A stretch of DNA of 64,000 nt, taken from the NCBI GenBank assembly GCA_047602475.1, contig JASGHE010000006.1, positions 806,001-870,000 of the forward strand, read 5' to 3'. Shown here in pieces: positions 8,093 through 17,165 of the stretch; the stretch's first letter is position 1, and every line of letters starts with the position of its first letter. Source of the DNA: JAEUIE01 sp047602475 (GTDB lineage: Bacteria; Planctomycetota; Planctomycetia; Gemmatales; HRBIN36). The notes under the pieces are model-generated. The model saw nothing but the letters and a program-made list of their open reading frames with translations, ran no database searches and was not told where the DNA came from. A program made the translations under genes and the position numbers.

Positions 8093-9427
8093 CTAATCCC
8101 CGCGCAGCTTGAGATTGAGATCCACCAGCTTCTCGCGCACTTCCACGAGCGATGTCTGCCCGAAGTTCTTCATCTCCAGCAGTTCATCAGCGGTGCGCTG
8201 GATGAGTTCACCCACGGTGCCAATGCTCAAGCGGTTCATGCACTTGCGGGCACGTACCGAGAAGTTGAGTTCGCTGATGGGCTTGTTCATCGCCTCCTGC
8301 TCTTCAGGCGAATATTGAGGCTGATTGGAGCGGAACCGTGGGTCGTAGCGGGCGCCTTCTTCGAGAGCCTGGCCCAGACGCAGACCCTTGGCGGTCAGCA
8401 TTTCCTTTATCTCATCCAGCGAGGTTTCGCCGAAGTTCTTGCTGGCCAGCAGTTGCGATTCGGTGACACGGGTGAGGTCGCCCAGCGTGCGGATGTTCAT
8501 CTTCTTCAGGCAGTTCCTGCTGCGGACCGAGAGTTCGAAGTCGGTCACAGGCACTTCGAGCACCTGGGAGAACTTGTCGAAGCGACGTTCAGCGTCTTCG
8601 TCGAAGAACATCTCACGGGAAGCGTCAGCATCCTTGAGGAAGAGCTTCGACTTGAGATCATTCGGGAACGCTTCGCTGAGCTGCCGATAGCAGTTGTGCG
8701 CCTTCTCGTACTGATTGTTGTCTTCGTAGAGGATGCCCAGATTATTGAGGGCACCCTTGGTGGCAGGCAATTGGCCGACGCATCGTTCGTAGAAGCCAAT
8801 CGCTTCATCGTCGTTACCGGCCAGATCGTTGTAGTAGCCAAGCTGGAAGAGCGCACCGGTGTGGTTGGCGTCGATCTCAATAGCTTTCTCGAAGCTGCTC
8901 AGAGCGTTCTGCTTGTCCCCTTCTTCCAAGAGCAGGCAGCCCTTCTGGAAGTGGTATTCACCCGAATGGCTGCTCATGCTGTCGAGCTTGTGAATCAGTT
9001 CCTTGGCCTGCTTGATGTGCTTCTGATGCAGGAAGAGACCGGCCCGCTGGAGTTGTACCTGGGTGGCGGTGTAGCCCATCTTCTCAGCACGTTCAAAAGC
9101 CTTGTGTGCCTCATCGATATCATTCAGCTGTGCCAAGGCGCGTCCCAGATAGAACTGAGAAAGAGCGGTATCAGCCTGGTGCAGGTGTTTGGCTGCGTCG
9201 CCGGTGCGACCGAGGAACCAGTTGGCCACGCCCAGCTTGAGATGCCATTTCTTTACCTGAGGACCGCCTGCTTCGAGCTTCACCTTCATGGCATCCACAG
9301 CTTCACGCAGCGCACGGTACTGAGCAGGGCCCTGACTGAGGCCGTCTCGCAGACGCTGTACTGTTCCTGCATCGCAATCATCTTTTTCGAGGAACATCGC
9401 TTTGATATCAGTCGTGATGCCATTCAT
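8093..9427 (-). CDS. TPR protein with two RNA polymerase alpha-CTD-like domains
   Basis: This 444-residue protein has no signal peptide or membrane helix, so it should be cytoplasmic. Residues about 35-265 are TPR-like helical repeats (for example AHKAFERAEKMGYTA and ALNNLGILYEDNNQYEKA). Residues 296-355 and 386-442 each resemble the C-terminal domain of RNA polymerase alpha: FELSVRSRNCLKKMNI with NFGETSLDEI, and LNFSVRARKCMNRLSI with NFGQTSLVEV. The Arg matching E. coli Arg265 is kept in both copies, but the Lys298 position is Thr. The architecture suggests a protein that docks to DNA or to transcription factors while TPRs bind partners. This function is inferred. It is encoded upstream of tgt on the same strand. 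Confidence 0.9.
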   Translation of the reverse strand: MNGITTDIKAMFLEKDDCDAGTVQRLRDGLSQGPAQYRALREAVDAMKVKLEAGGPQVKKWHLKLGVANWFLGRTGDAAKHLHQADTALSQFYLGRALAQLNDIDEAHKAFERAEKMGYTATQVQLQRAGLFLHQKHIKQAKELIHKLDSMSSHSGEYHFQKGCLLLEEGDKQNALSSFEKAIEIDANHTGALFQLGYYNDLAGNDDEAIGFYERCVGQLPATKGALNNLGILYEDNNQYEKAHNCYRQLSEAFPNDLKSKLFLKDADASREMFFDEDAERRFDKFSQVLEVPVTDFELSVRSRNCLKKMNIRTLGDLTRVTESQLLASKNFGETSLDEIKEMLTAKGLRLGQALEEGARYDPRFRSNQPQYSPEEQEAMNKPISELNFSVRARKCMNRLSIGTVGELIQRTADELLEMKNFGQTSLVEVREKLVDLNLKLRGD

Positions 9428-9663
9428 CTCGGGCGTACTCCGGCTCTGGGGTATTTCTTTGAAACCTTAATATAGTTGCTGCTCTTGAGAGAGCAAGGCG
9501 AAGTGGAGGCTTGGCACAGTGCCATTGAGCAGATTGTGGCCAGAATTACCTGCATTACCCGATGTCACCCCCGTAAGTCCTTACTTGGCTTGAGCTTGAC
9601 GTGGTTTTCCCCCTCTGCTATGTGCCGCCTGGTGTTCCGGTCTACCCAGTTTGGGGATTCGCC

Positions 9664-10230
9664 ATGAGGCGTTTCGCAGTCATTTTGCCTCTCTTGTTGC
9701 TTCTTCTGAGCACAGGGTGCGTCTACCGACGTATGACAGTCATGACCGATCCGCCTGGGGCCAGGCTGTTCGTGAACAACGTCGAAGTGGGTACCACGCC
9801 CTGCATCGTCCCTACCAATTCCTTCATCGACTATGGCAACTATAAGTTCACCCTCTTCAAAGATGGCTACGAGCCACTCGAAGTGATTCAACCCGTGCCT
9901 CCGAAGTGGTACCAGTATCCCTGGATCGATGCTGTTACCGAGCTGGGTCCCTGGACGGTGCGAGATCAGCGGTTGTTTACCTATCAGCTACAGCCCGCAC
10001 GAGAGAAATCGGGCGATGAACTGAAGCAACAGGCTGATGAGTTCCGTCAACGAGGCAACGCCATCGGCTCAACTCCGATTCCGATGACCACGGTGCCACC
10101 AGCAGGAACGACTGCTCCGCCGACGACCTTCGCGCCGCCGGGAGCAGTTGCGCCATCGGGCGGTGCCGTGGCACCTCCGCCGATGACCAATACTCCGTCA
10201 CTCAGTAATATCCCCGTGCCGCCACAATAA
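9664..10230 (+). CDS. PEGA-domain lipoprotein
   Basis: The ATG at 9664 gives 188 residues with a lipoprotein signal (RRFAVILPLLLLLLSTGC), so Cys19 would be lipidated. Residues 24-70 (VMTDPPGARLFVNNVEVGTTP, then FKDGYEPLEV) match the PEGA fold, a beta domain found in surface proteins. The C-terminal third is a Pro/Thr/Ala-rich linker-like tail with repeated APP/PPP runs. The longer GTG start at 9601 lacks a signal. The gene is divergent from the TPR/alpha-CTD gene; the region between them should hold both promoters. The exact role is unknown. Confidence 0.85.
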   Translation: MRRFAVILPLLLLLLSTGCVYRRMTVMTDPPGARLFVNNVEVGTTPCIVPTNSFIDYGNYKFTLFKDGYEPLEVIQPVPPKWYQYPWIDAVTELGPWTVRDQRLFTYQLQPAREKSGDELKQQADEFRQRGNAIGSTPIPMTTVPPAGTTAPPTTFAPPGAVAPSGGAVAPPPMTNTPSLSNIPVPPQ

Positions 10231-10235
10231 AGCAT

Positions 10236-10297
10236 GTAGCGGAAGTCGCCAGACTTCCGATCCAGATCTTAACGGAACTCTTGGCGAGTTCCGCTAC
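10236..10297. repeat. Imperfect palindromic repeat (GTAGCGGAACTCGCCA type)
   Basis: GTAGCGGAAGTCGCCAGACTTCCG is matched about 30 nt later by its inverted partner, ending GTTCCGCTAC. The right end overlaps the stop codon of the EamA permease (10294-10296). The two halves differ by a small indel, as expected for an old interspersed repeat. It lies between convergent genes. Confidence 0.65.
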
Positions 10298-11160
10298 TGT
10301 TGTTTCCGCACCGGCAGATACCGTATCAGCAGAGCCACGAAGAAGACGATGCCCCCGAGCCAGGTCGGCGCAGCGGGGATCGACCAGGTAATAAAGAACG
10401 CCCACACCGGGACCAGCAGCGGATCGAGCAGCGTAATCAACGATGCTTCATGTGCAGGCACCGTTTTCATCGCATGCGACATCAGCCAATAGGGGACCGC
10501 TACCTGAACCGTTCCAAAGATGGCAAGGATGATCCACTGAATACCTTCGGGCCAGGGCGTTGTCATCGCCCAGGGCAAGGCAACCAGCCCGGCAACGAGT
10601 TGGTTGATAAAGGCCAGCCAGGGTGAAGCGAAGCTGTTGAGGATGCTCAAACAAATCAATACGCCGGCAAAGGTCACACCAGCCCCGAGTGCTTGCCCTG
10701 CTGCCTTGAGCTGATCGGCTTGGAGCCGTCCCAAAACGATCACCACGATGCCAACGGTAGCAATGGCGAGCGCAATCCAATCACGTTGGGTTGCTTTGGC
10801 CCGTTGGAGCAAAAGGACATTGACGAGAAAGACCCAAAAGGGCGCGGTGTACTCCAAGAGCGCTGCTGCTGCCACTTCGCCTTCAGCCATGGATATCACA
10901 AACAACAGGTTCATGACGGCGAAGCTGCCCGCCATCACGATCATCAGGGGATGCCAGCGAATCATGGCCGGCCGCAGCAGCACCAGCAGCGATGCTGCTC
11001 CGAACAGGCATCGCCAACAGGCAATCTGTTCTGGTGAAACCGGTTTCACGTCGCCCATCCAACTCGGTGGCTTGGTCAGAAGCGTAATGAAGAACCCGCT
11101 CAGGCTCCACATCACCGCTGCCAATGCTACCGTCAGGCGACCTTGCCAGGGGTGTGTCAT
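10294..11160 (-). CDS. EamA/DMT-superfamily permease
   Basis: This 288-residue protein is almost entirely hydrophobic, with about ten predicted membrane helices arranged as two five-helix halves, the usual EamA layout. Family features include WSLSGFFIT in helix 1, CWRCLFGAASLL, the EYTAPFWVFLVNVLLLQ segment near the end of the first half and LDPLLVPVWAFF in the second. Members export amino acids, nucleosides or other small metabolites; the substrate cannot be read from sequence. It lies 7 nt downstream of the kinase gene on the same strand, so they may be co-transcribed, but no functional link is evident. Confidence 0.9.
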   Translation of the reverse strand: MTHPWQGRLTVALAAVMWSLSGFFITLLTKPPSWMGDVKPVSPEQIACWRCLFGAASLLVLLRPAMIRWHPLMIVMAGSFAVMNLLFVISMAEGEVAAAALLEYTAPFWVFLVNVLLLQRAKATQRDWIALAIATVGIVVIVLGRLQADQLKAAGQALGAGVTFAGVLICLSILNSFASPWLAFINQLVAGLVALPWAMTTPWPEGIQWIILAIFGTVQVAVPYWLMSHAMKTVPAHEASLITLLDPLLVPVWAFFITWSIPAAPTWLGGIVFFVALLIRYLPVRKQQ

Positions 11161-11167
11161 GGATTCG

Positions 11168-12676
11168 CTAGGGTTTCTTTGCTTCGGGAAGTTGCCACCA
11201 GAGCAGCAGCATGAAGACGAGGCAGAACAGGGCGAAGATCACGAACACCAGCCAGCCCGGCCAGCGTTTGATCGAGGGAGGTGGCGGGGGTTCCGTGGGG
11301 TGAGGCATGCGAAACTCGATGAAATCACGAAGAGGACGGTAAGGGCCGCGAGGCGAACGGCTGACCAGCTGATCGAGACTGAAGTCTTTCTTATCGAGTG
11401 ACGCCACAATTTGTTCGGTGCTCGCTTTTTTGCAGATGAGCTTACCTTCCACTCGACCTGTAAAGAGATACCACCACCGCTCCGATTCTTCTTCGCTCAG
11501 TTCATCATCGTGCTTGGTCGGTTGATCTGCGATATGCACGACCGGCTTGGCATCCGAGGTCGCCTCTTCCCAGTTCAACGAGAGAGGCACCAGGTTCGAT
11601 TCATCCAGGGCGATGATCAGATCGCTGGCAGACTGGTAGCGGTCTTCGGGCCTCTTGGCTAGCAGCTTTGCCAGCAGCGCATCGATCATCGGGCTGAGGC
11701 TGGGCACCAGTTCCGAAGCGCGGGCATAGATGCCGATCTGCTTCTTCTCGGTGATTTCGAGCGGTGTTTGGCCTTCAAAGGGCAGTCGCCCCGTCAGCAT
11801 CTGGTAGAGGGTGGCCCCTAAAGCAAAGAGATCGCTGCGGGCATCAGCGTTCCGGGCGGAGATGGTCTGCTCATAAGGCATGTAGAACGGCGTGCCAAAC
11901 CCCTGCTTGGTTTTGGTGAGCGAGGTCTCGTTGCCGAACCGATCCTTGGCCAGGCCGAAATCGGTGAGCTTGGCTACGCCGGTAGGGTCGAGCAGAATGT
12001 TGGCCGGCTTAATGTCCCGATGGATAATGCCCTTGGAATGAGCGTGAGCCAGGCCGTGGGCAATTTCCCAGATGATCCGCAGTGCCACGCTGGGGGAGAG
12101 CCTGCCCCGCTGGGCGAGCAGCGTCTGCACGCTGATGCCATCGACATACTCCATCACAAAGTAATGCCGGTCGGTGTCCCGATCAGTGCCGGCATAGAAG
12201 CCCCGCACGATGTTAGTGTGATTGAGCTTGGCGGCGTGCTGCGACTCGCGCTGGAACCGGGCCAGCAGCGTTTCGTGCTGCCTCCACTGGGTGCCCAGCA
12301 CCTTCATCGCATAGCGCTGGCCGGTTTGTAATTGGGTGACGAGATACACCGCCCCCATGCTGCCTCCGCCCAGCCGCTTGTTGAGTTGAAACCCAGCTAT
12401 GACTTTGGGATGCTCATCGTCGAAGAAATCAACAGTGAGTTTCTGCTCGGCAATTGGCACCGCTACATAAGAATCGGCGCTGGGCTGGCGAAGTTGTTGA
12501 GCTTGTGCCTCGGTAAGGTAGCCGCCGTCTTCCAGTAGCGTGATGATGTGGAGTTGATGCCCCATGTTCTCAGCGTTGACCGCTTTGCGCACCATCTTCA
12601 GGGCGACGTCCTGCGGAACGTCGAATTCCTCGACAGCACGCTGTGCGAGACGTTCAGCCTCAGAAGAGGTGGGCAT
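11168..12676 (-). CDS. Membrane-anchored Ser/Thr protein kinase
   Basis: This is a 502-residue Hanks-type kinase. A helical N-terminal region (1-80) precedes the kinase domain (about 94-355). It has the glycine loop RLGGGSMGAVY, catalytic Lys125 (YAMKVL), the HRDIKPAN loop with Asp221, and DFGLAKD at about 239. All catalytic residues are kept. An acidic linker and a roughly 65-residue region (about 395-450) containing WWYLFTGRVEGKLICKKAS follow, then a Pro-rich stretch and one C-terminal membrane helix (about 467-491), leaving almost nothing outside. Such kinases are numerous in planctomycetes. The 395-450 region (WWYLFTGRVEGK) resembles the GYF_2-type module that binds Pro-rich ligands; this is tentative. 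Confidence 0.95.
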   Translation of the reverse strand: MPTSSEAERLAQRAVEEFDVPQDVALKMVRKAVNAENMGHQLHIITLLEDGGYLTEAQAQQLRQPSADSYVAVPIAEQKLTVDFFDDEHPKVIAGFQLNKRLGGGSMGAVYLVTQLQTGQRYAMKVLGTQWRQHETLLARFQRESQHAAKLNHTNIVRGFYAGTDRDTDRHYFVMEYVDGISVQTLLAQRGRLSPSVALRIIWEIAHGLAHAHSKGIIHRDIKPANILLDPTGVAKLTDFGLAKDRFGNETSLTKTKQGFGTPFYMPYEQTISARNADARSDLFALGATLYQMLTGRLPFEGQTPLEITEKKQIGIYARASELVPSLSPMIDALLAKLLAKRPEDRYQSASDLIIALDESNLVPLSLNWEEATSDAKPVVHIADQPTKHDDELSEEESERWWYLFTGRVEGKLICKKASTEQIVASLDKKDFSLDQLVSRSPRGPYRPLRDFIEFRMPHPTEPPPPPSIKRWPGWLVFVIFALFCLVFMLLLWWQLPEAKKP

Positions 12677-13167
12677 CAGATTAGTTTATGGCTTATTTCT
12701 AACAGTTGCAGAAAGAAGCTGAAATCAGGGTGACAATGGCCAGCGAGTCTGTTTATTAGCACCAGCGAGGTTGCTGTCAATGTTCATTCAACGCAAAAAT
12801 AGGCAAAATTTAGTTGAATTACCCAACCCTCATGGCCCACATTGACGGAACAATCGCCAAAAATTCACGTCCCCATGGTGGCAAACAGATTGCTTTTAGG
12901 GCATAATCTGGTTGTGCAAGATACACCCCACTTGGAACCTAAAGCCATGCTCTTCGCCCAGATGCATAGAATTTCTTTATCGCCCTCACATATTTTTCAT
13001 TTGACAAACACAGAATACATAGTGTTCAATAGTGCCTCTGGAAGCTCCGCTACTCATTTCCTCCCTGCTCGTCGCCCACGAGTTCCTGTCGAGAGAGCAG
13101 CAACCACCGCAATGGACGCCTATTGGCCAAGTGTGAGCAACCCGCAGAGCTTCTAACAAGTGACATC
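12677..13167. other. 491-nt intergenic region between divergent kinase and exosortase genes
   Basis: This region is more AT-rich than its surroundings. The only frame of any length (12842-13156) uses a TTG start, lacks a ribosome-binding site and shows no protein-like composition, so I do not call it. A TTGACA hexamer at 13001-13006 could be a -35 element for the exosortase operon, but no convincing -10 sits 16-18 nt downstream. No hairpin, repeat or RNA motif stands out. Confidence 0.5.
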
Positions 13168-14088
13168 ATGATCGTACGTGGGCGAGAACTTCTGATAGCA
13201 ACTGTACTGAGCGTGTCGGCGCTGGTTTGGGCGTTTTGGTCCACCTTCGCTGATATGCAGGAACGCTGGTCGTCCGATCCGCAGTATTCTCACTGCTATC
13301 TCGTCCCTCTGTTTTCCCTCTGGTATCTCTGGTCCCGGCGCGAACAAATGCCCAGGGACAACGCTTGGCCCCACTGGGGCGGCCTGGGCATCATGCTGCT
13401 TGGCATGGTCGTCCGCCTCGGCGGTTCTTACCTCTTTCAACAAACCCTGGAAGGCGTCGGCTTCATCATCTGCATGCTGGGCCTCGCCTGGTTCCTCCTC
13501 GGTCGTTCAGGTGCGAAGTGGGCTTTGCCCGCGATCATCTTCCTGGTGTTCCTGATTCCTTTGCCTTATCGCCTGCAGGTGATGATGGGCTCTCCCCTGC
13601 AAAGAATCGCCACCGTCTCCAGCACTTACCTCTTGCAGACGTTCGGCATTCCTGCCGTGGCTGAAGGCAATGTCATCCTCTTGGAGAACTCGCACATTGG
13701 CATTGTCGAAGCCTGCAATGGCTTGGGCATGTTGATGACGTTCTTCGCTGTCACCACTGCCGTAGCCCTGTTGATCCGTCGGCCGCTGGTGGATCGCGTC
13801 ATTGTTGTTCTCAGTGCGGTGCCCATCGCCATCGCTGTCAACATTCTTCGCATTACCGCAACGGGAGTTCTCTCGGTGCTCACCAGTCCTGAGCTGGCCC
13901 GACGGGTCTATCACGATCTGGCAGGCTGGTTCATGATGCCGATTGCCCTGCTGATGGTTTTCGGCGTCATTGCGTTTCTCAATCGCTTTCTCCAGGCACA
14001 TGAAGGACAGGAACATGACGCTCCCATACCGGCTGGGATGTTGAGTGGCAATGCGCCCATGATGGGCGTACCCGGACAATTCCCGTAA
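13168..14088 (+). CDS. Exosortase (PEP-CTERM sorting enzyme)
   Basis: This 306-residue multi-pass membrane protein has about eight helices. Exosortases recognise the C-terminal PEP motif, helix and Arg cluster of exported proteins and process them, usually alongside exopolysaccharide production. The three catalytic residues are visible: Cys183 in EACNGLGML, Arg228 in NILRITATG and His249 in YHDLAGWF. I chose ATG 13168 (MIVRGRELL) because it gives a normal N-terminus; an upstream TTG extends it without support. The C-terminal tail after about residue 280 is soluble. It opens the polysaccharide locus and is followed 31 nt later by the chain-length gene. Targets in the window carry VPEP motifs at 35530-36240 and 56101-56991. 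Confidence 0.95.
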   Translation: MIVRGRELLIATVLSVSALVWAFWSTFADMQERWSSDPQYSHCYLVPLFSLWYLWSRREQMPRDNAWPHWGGLGIMLLGMVVRLGGSYLFQQTLEGVGFIICMLGLAWFLLGRSGAKWALPAIIFLVFLIPLPYRLQVMMGSPLQRIATVSSTYLLQTFGIPAVAEGNVILLENSHIGIVEACNGLGMLMTFFAVTTAVALLIRRPLVDRVIVVLSAVPIAIAVNILRITATGVLSVLTSPELARRVYHDLAGWFMMPIALLMVFGVIAFLNRFLQAHEGQEHDAPIPAGMLSGNAPMMGVPGQFP

Positions 14089-14119
14089 GGTATCGAATCA
14101 CTGATCGAGGTGTTATCTC

Positions 14120-16396
14120 ATGCAAAATAGTTACGACGATATCCAGCAGGCAACCGCCACGCCACTGGATGCTACTCCGGTGGAGCGTAATTCGAGTCTG
14201 CCCATTCCGTTCCTCCCGGAAGGGGGAGGCACGAAGCCGCCCCGCGCCTTGTCAGAACCGGTGACCAGCCGCACCGTCATACAGGCGCTACGTCGCCATT
14301 GGCTCATGATTCTGGTTGGCGGCACAGTGCTCGCCTCGCTTATTGGTGCTGGCATCTGGTTTTTCCTGCCTATTCCCAAGATATACGCCTATGCGGTGTT
14401 CCACATCTCGCAGCAGGCGCCGACCATCATGGTGCCCCTCCGCGATCAAACTGCTGAGTTCGGCACCTATCGCTCTCGCCAGCAGTACTACATCAAGTCG
14501 AGGCAAGTGCTCTCCCAGGTGCTCAATCGCCCTGAAGTGCAGAATCTGCCTCTGATCATGAAGCAAAGCGATCCGGTCGATTGGCTTGAACGACAGTTAC
14601 AGACCGACTTCAAGAAAAGCCCGGAAAGCATGATGCTCTACATGGATGGCGACGATGAGGACTCCGCGGCGTTGCTGACGATCATCAAGGCTGTTCGCGA
14701 TGTCTACATGGAAGAGTACGTCAACAAGGAGCACAAGGAAGGCAACAAGAAACTACTGGCTTTGAAGAAGAGCAAGCAGGAGTATGAAGACAAGCTCAAC
14801 GAGAAGATGAACTATCTGAAAACGCTCTCCAAGCAGGGCGATGGCGTAGATCCGCAGGATATCGAAGTTCGACGCATGCTCATTCAGGAAACGCTGCGTA
14901 ACCGTCGCAACGAGCAGCAGACGACCCGAAACAAACTGAACGAACTGCAACAGCAGATCGATGTGATCGAAGCCAAGCTCAAGAGCATGAACACGCTGCA
15001 GGTGCCTGAAGAAGATATTGAGAATGAACTGGCCAAAGACCCGACCATCGCCCAGGAAAAGACCTTGCTGGAGAACTTCAAGACGGCAGTTACCGAAGCT
15101 GAAAAGGCTTTGGCTCCAGGTCGAAAGAACGACCGGGTAGAACAGATGAAAAAAGACTATGCCGAGGCGCAGAAGAAGTATCAGGAAAAGATGAACAAGG
15201 TTCGCCCTGCTGCCGTCAATCGCATCCGAGACCGCTTCCGTCGCGAGCTTGATACGAAATATCTCGATGCCAAGCTCGCTTATGATTCCATCAAGAAGCA
15301 GGACGCCGGCATTCAGGCCGAGATCGATCACAGCGACAAGATGCTTCAGCGTCTCAGCGATAATCGGGTCAACATCAAAAGCCTTCAAATCGACGTCGAG
15401 ACGATTGAAAAGTCGCTGGCCAGCCTCAACACCGAAATCCAGAATCGCGAGACGGAGAAACAGGCTGACCCTCGTATTCACATTGAAGAAGAGCCAACCA
15501 CCGCTTCCCGCTTTGAAGGCCAGCGCCGCCTCAAGTTCACTGCCATGGGCATGATTGGCAGCTATGTGCTGCTGGCCCTGGGTGCCATCGTCTATGAAGC
15601 ACGTCGTCGACGTGTGACCAGCACGGAAGACATCGCTTACGGCCTGGGCCTTCGGCTGGTCGGCACGCTGCCTGAAGTCCGCAAGACCCGCAACAAGATC
15701 CTGGGCTTCGGTGGCCCGCAGTATGCTCCGGCCCGGCTGCAAGCCATTCTGACCGAATCGATCGATGCCACCCGAACGATGCTGCTTCATGAGTTCCGAC
15801 AGTCCGGGCTGCGTTCCCTCATGGTGACCAGTGCCGTGGGCGGTGAAGGCAAGACCTCGCTCTCCGGCCACCTGGCCCTGAGTCTCGCTCGCGCCGGCCA
15901 TACCGTGCTGCTGATCGACGGCGATATGCGACGCCCGGCGGCACACCGTATTTTCAACCAGCCCCTCGGGCCAGGCCTCAGCGAATATCTCCGTGGCGAA
16001 GTAGCGATTGAAGACTGCGTGCAGGAGACGCCGATGGAAGGCGTCTGGATTCTGCCCGCCGGTCGTTGGACACCCATCACCACGCAGTGCCTGGTGGGCG
16101 GCTACTGGTCGGAGCTGCTGAGTGAAGTTCGGGAACGCTTTGATTTCGTCATCGTTGATTCGCCGCCAGTACTACCCGTCGTCGATGCTTCCCTTTTGGG
16201 CCAGCATGTCGACGGCGTTTTAATGTCTGTTATGCGGGATGTCAGCCAGTTGGGCCTGCTCTACGAAGCACAGCAACGGCTCGAAAAACTGAACATTCGC
16301 ATCCTGGGTGTGGTGGTCAATGGCATCCATCATGAGCACTATGCTTCGAGGTATTACAGCGAGACGGCTCAGAAAGGAATACCCTCGGGCGTTTGA
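14120..16396 (+). CDS. Polysaccharide chain-length determinant / tyrosine autokinase (Wzc-like)
   Basis: This 758-residue inner-membrane protein has a Pro-rich N-terminus, a first membrane helix (about 61-83), a long extracytoplasmic coiled coil (about 190-450) and a second helix (about 475-495). The C-terminal P-loop kinase domain of BY-kinase type carries Walker A GGEGKTS near residue 574, LLIDGDMRRP as the A' motif and DFVIVDSPPVLPVVDA as Walker B. A small tyrosine cluster near the end (YASRYYSE) would be the autophosphorylation site. Such proteins control polymer length and export. GAGGTG lies 10 nt before the ATG. It follows the exosortase gene directly and probably shares its transcript. 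Confidence 0.93.
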   Translation: MQNSYDDIQQATATPLDATPVERNSSLPIPFLPEGGGTKPPRALSEPVTSRTVIQALRRHWLMILVGGTVLASLIGAGIWFFLPIPKIYAYAVFHISQQAPTIMVPLRDQTAEFGTYRSRQQYYIKSRQVLSQVLNRPEVQNLPLIMKQSDPVDWLERQLQTDFKKSPESMMLYMDGDDEDSAALLTIIKAVRDVYMEEYVNKEHKEGNKKLLALKKSKQEYEDKLNEKMNYLKTLSKQGDGVDPQDIEVRRMLIQETLRNRRNEQQTTRNKLNELQQQIDVIEAKLKSMNTLQVPEEDIENELAKDPTIAQEKTLLENFKTAVTEAEKALAPGRKNDRVEQMKKDYAEAQKKYQEKMNKVRPAAVNRIRDRFRRELDTKYLDAKLAYDSIKKQDAGIQAEIDHSDKMLQRLSDNRVNIKSLQIDVETIEKSLASLNTEIQNRETEKQADPRIHIEEEPTTASRFEGQRRLKFTAMGMIGSYVLLALGAIVYEARRRRVTSTEDIAYGLGLRLVGTLPEVRKTRNKILGFGGPQYAPARLQAILTESIDATRTMLLHEFRQSGLRSLMVTSAVGGEGKTSLSGHLALSLARAGHTVLLIDGDMRRPAAHRIFNQPLGPGLSEYLRGEVAIEDCVQETPMEGVWILPAGRWTPITTQCLVGGYWSELLSEVRERFDFVIVDSPPVLPVVDASLLGQHVDGVLMSVMRDVSQLGLLYEAQQRLEKLNIRILGVVVNGIHHEHYASRYYSETAQKGIPSGV

Positions 16397-16433
16397 TCTT
16401 CTGAATTCATGACCTACATTCCATGAGAACGGT

Positions 16434-17114
16434 ATGGAACGCAAGATACAAGGCATGGCAGCTCTGATCTCGGTGGTAATCCTTTTTGGATTGCTCCATG
16501 GGGTCACGTCCGGACGCTGGCAATTCAGTGCTGACCGTCTGGAAGAGATGGCTCCGCGCCTGAAGGACGTGCCCATGCTGATCGGCTCCTGGAGCGGTGT
16601 GAATCAACCTGTCGAGGAAGAGGAGCAGTTTACCCGGCATGGTGTCGTCTCCTGGATCGTCAGACGCTACACCGATCGACGAACCGGGCAGGAAGTGGAG
16701 GTCATGATGGTATGCGGTCGATCCGGCCCCATTGCTGTTCATACTCCCGATGTCTGCTATAAGAACGCAGGCTTCCACGAGGAGACGACACAGCAGCGCA
16801 CCGAGGTTCCCACGGAAGCGGGAACTATGGCGCACTTCATGACGTCTCGATTCGCCAAAGCCAGTTCCACGGGTTCAACGAAATTAGATATCTGGTGGTG
16901 CTGGGGCTGTGATGGAAAGTGGGAAGCTCCGGAGAGCCCCCGCTTTCATTACGCCCGAAGCCCTTATTTATTCAAGCTCTATGTCATTCGCAATCTCCCT
17001 ATCGGAGCGGTGAACGATAAGAGCTGTTCGAGATTCATCAGTGATTGTCTGCCGACCATCACCGCATCGATTTTCCCTCAGTCGTCTGGGGGAAGTGAAT
17101 CATCGCCACGCTGA
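16434..17114 (+). CDS. EpsI-like exosortase-associated protein (DUF3485)
   Basis: This protein of 226 residues has an N-terminal membrane helix (about 8-24) acting as anchor or signal, then a soluble extracytoplasmic domain. The segment GPIAVHTPDVCYKNAGF near residue 97 matches the core of EpsI/DUF3485 proteins, which are either fused to exosortases or encoded beside them. Here it is a separate gene, two positions after the exosortase. The domain is thought to assist exopolysaccharide production or sorting; its chemistry is unknown. Late residues (KSCSRFISDCLPTI) suggest two partly conserved cysteines. The start codon is the ATG at 16434. Confidence 0.88.
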   Translation: MERKIQGMAALISVVILFGLLHGVTSGRWQFSADRLEEMAPRLKDVPMLIGSWSGVNQPVEEEEQFTRHGVVSWIVRRYTDRRTGQEVEVMMVCGRSGPIAVHTPDVCYKNAGFHEETTQQRTEVPTEAGTMAHFMTSRFAKASSTGSTKLDIWWCWGCDGKWEAPESPRFHYARSPYLFKLYVIRNLPIGAVNDKSCSRFISDCLPTITASIFPQSSGGSESSPR

Positions 17115-17165
17115 TCTGTCTCTCCAGAGCGTGGTGGAGTTCGTTTCATTAGAGAAGGAGAGCCT

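Noticed and set aside
8315..9475. A 386-residue plus-strand frame opposite the TPR/alpha-CTD gene
   Set aside because: Antisense shadow; the minus-strand protein has clear TPR and alpha-CTD-like segments.
12842..13156. A 104-residue frame before the exosortase gene
   Set aside because: TTG start, no ribosome-binding site and no recognisable domain; more likely a promoter region.
14753..15946. A 397-residue minus-strand frame inside the Wzc-like gene
   Set aside because: Antisense shadow with no protein-like motifs; the sense product has Walker motifs and coiled coil.
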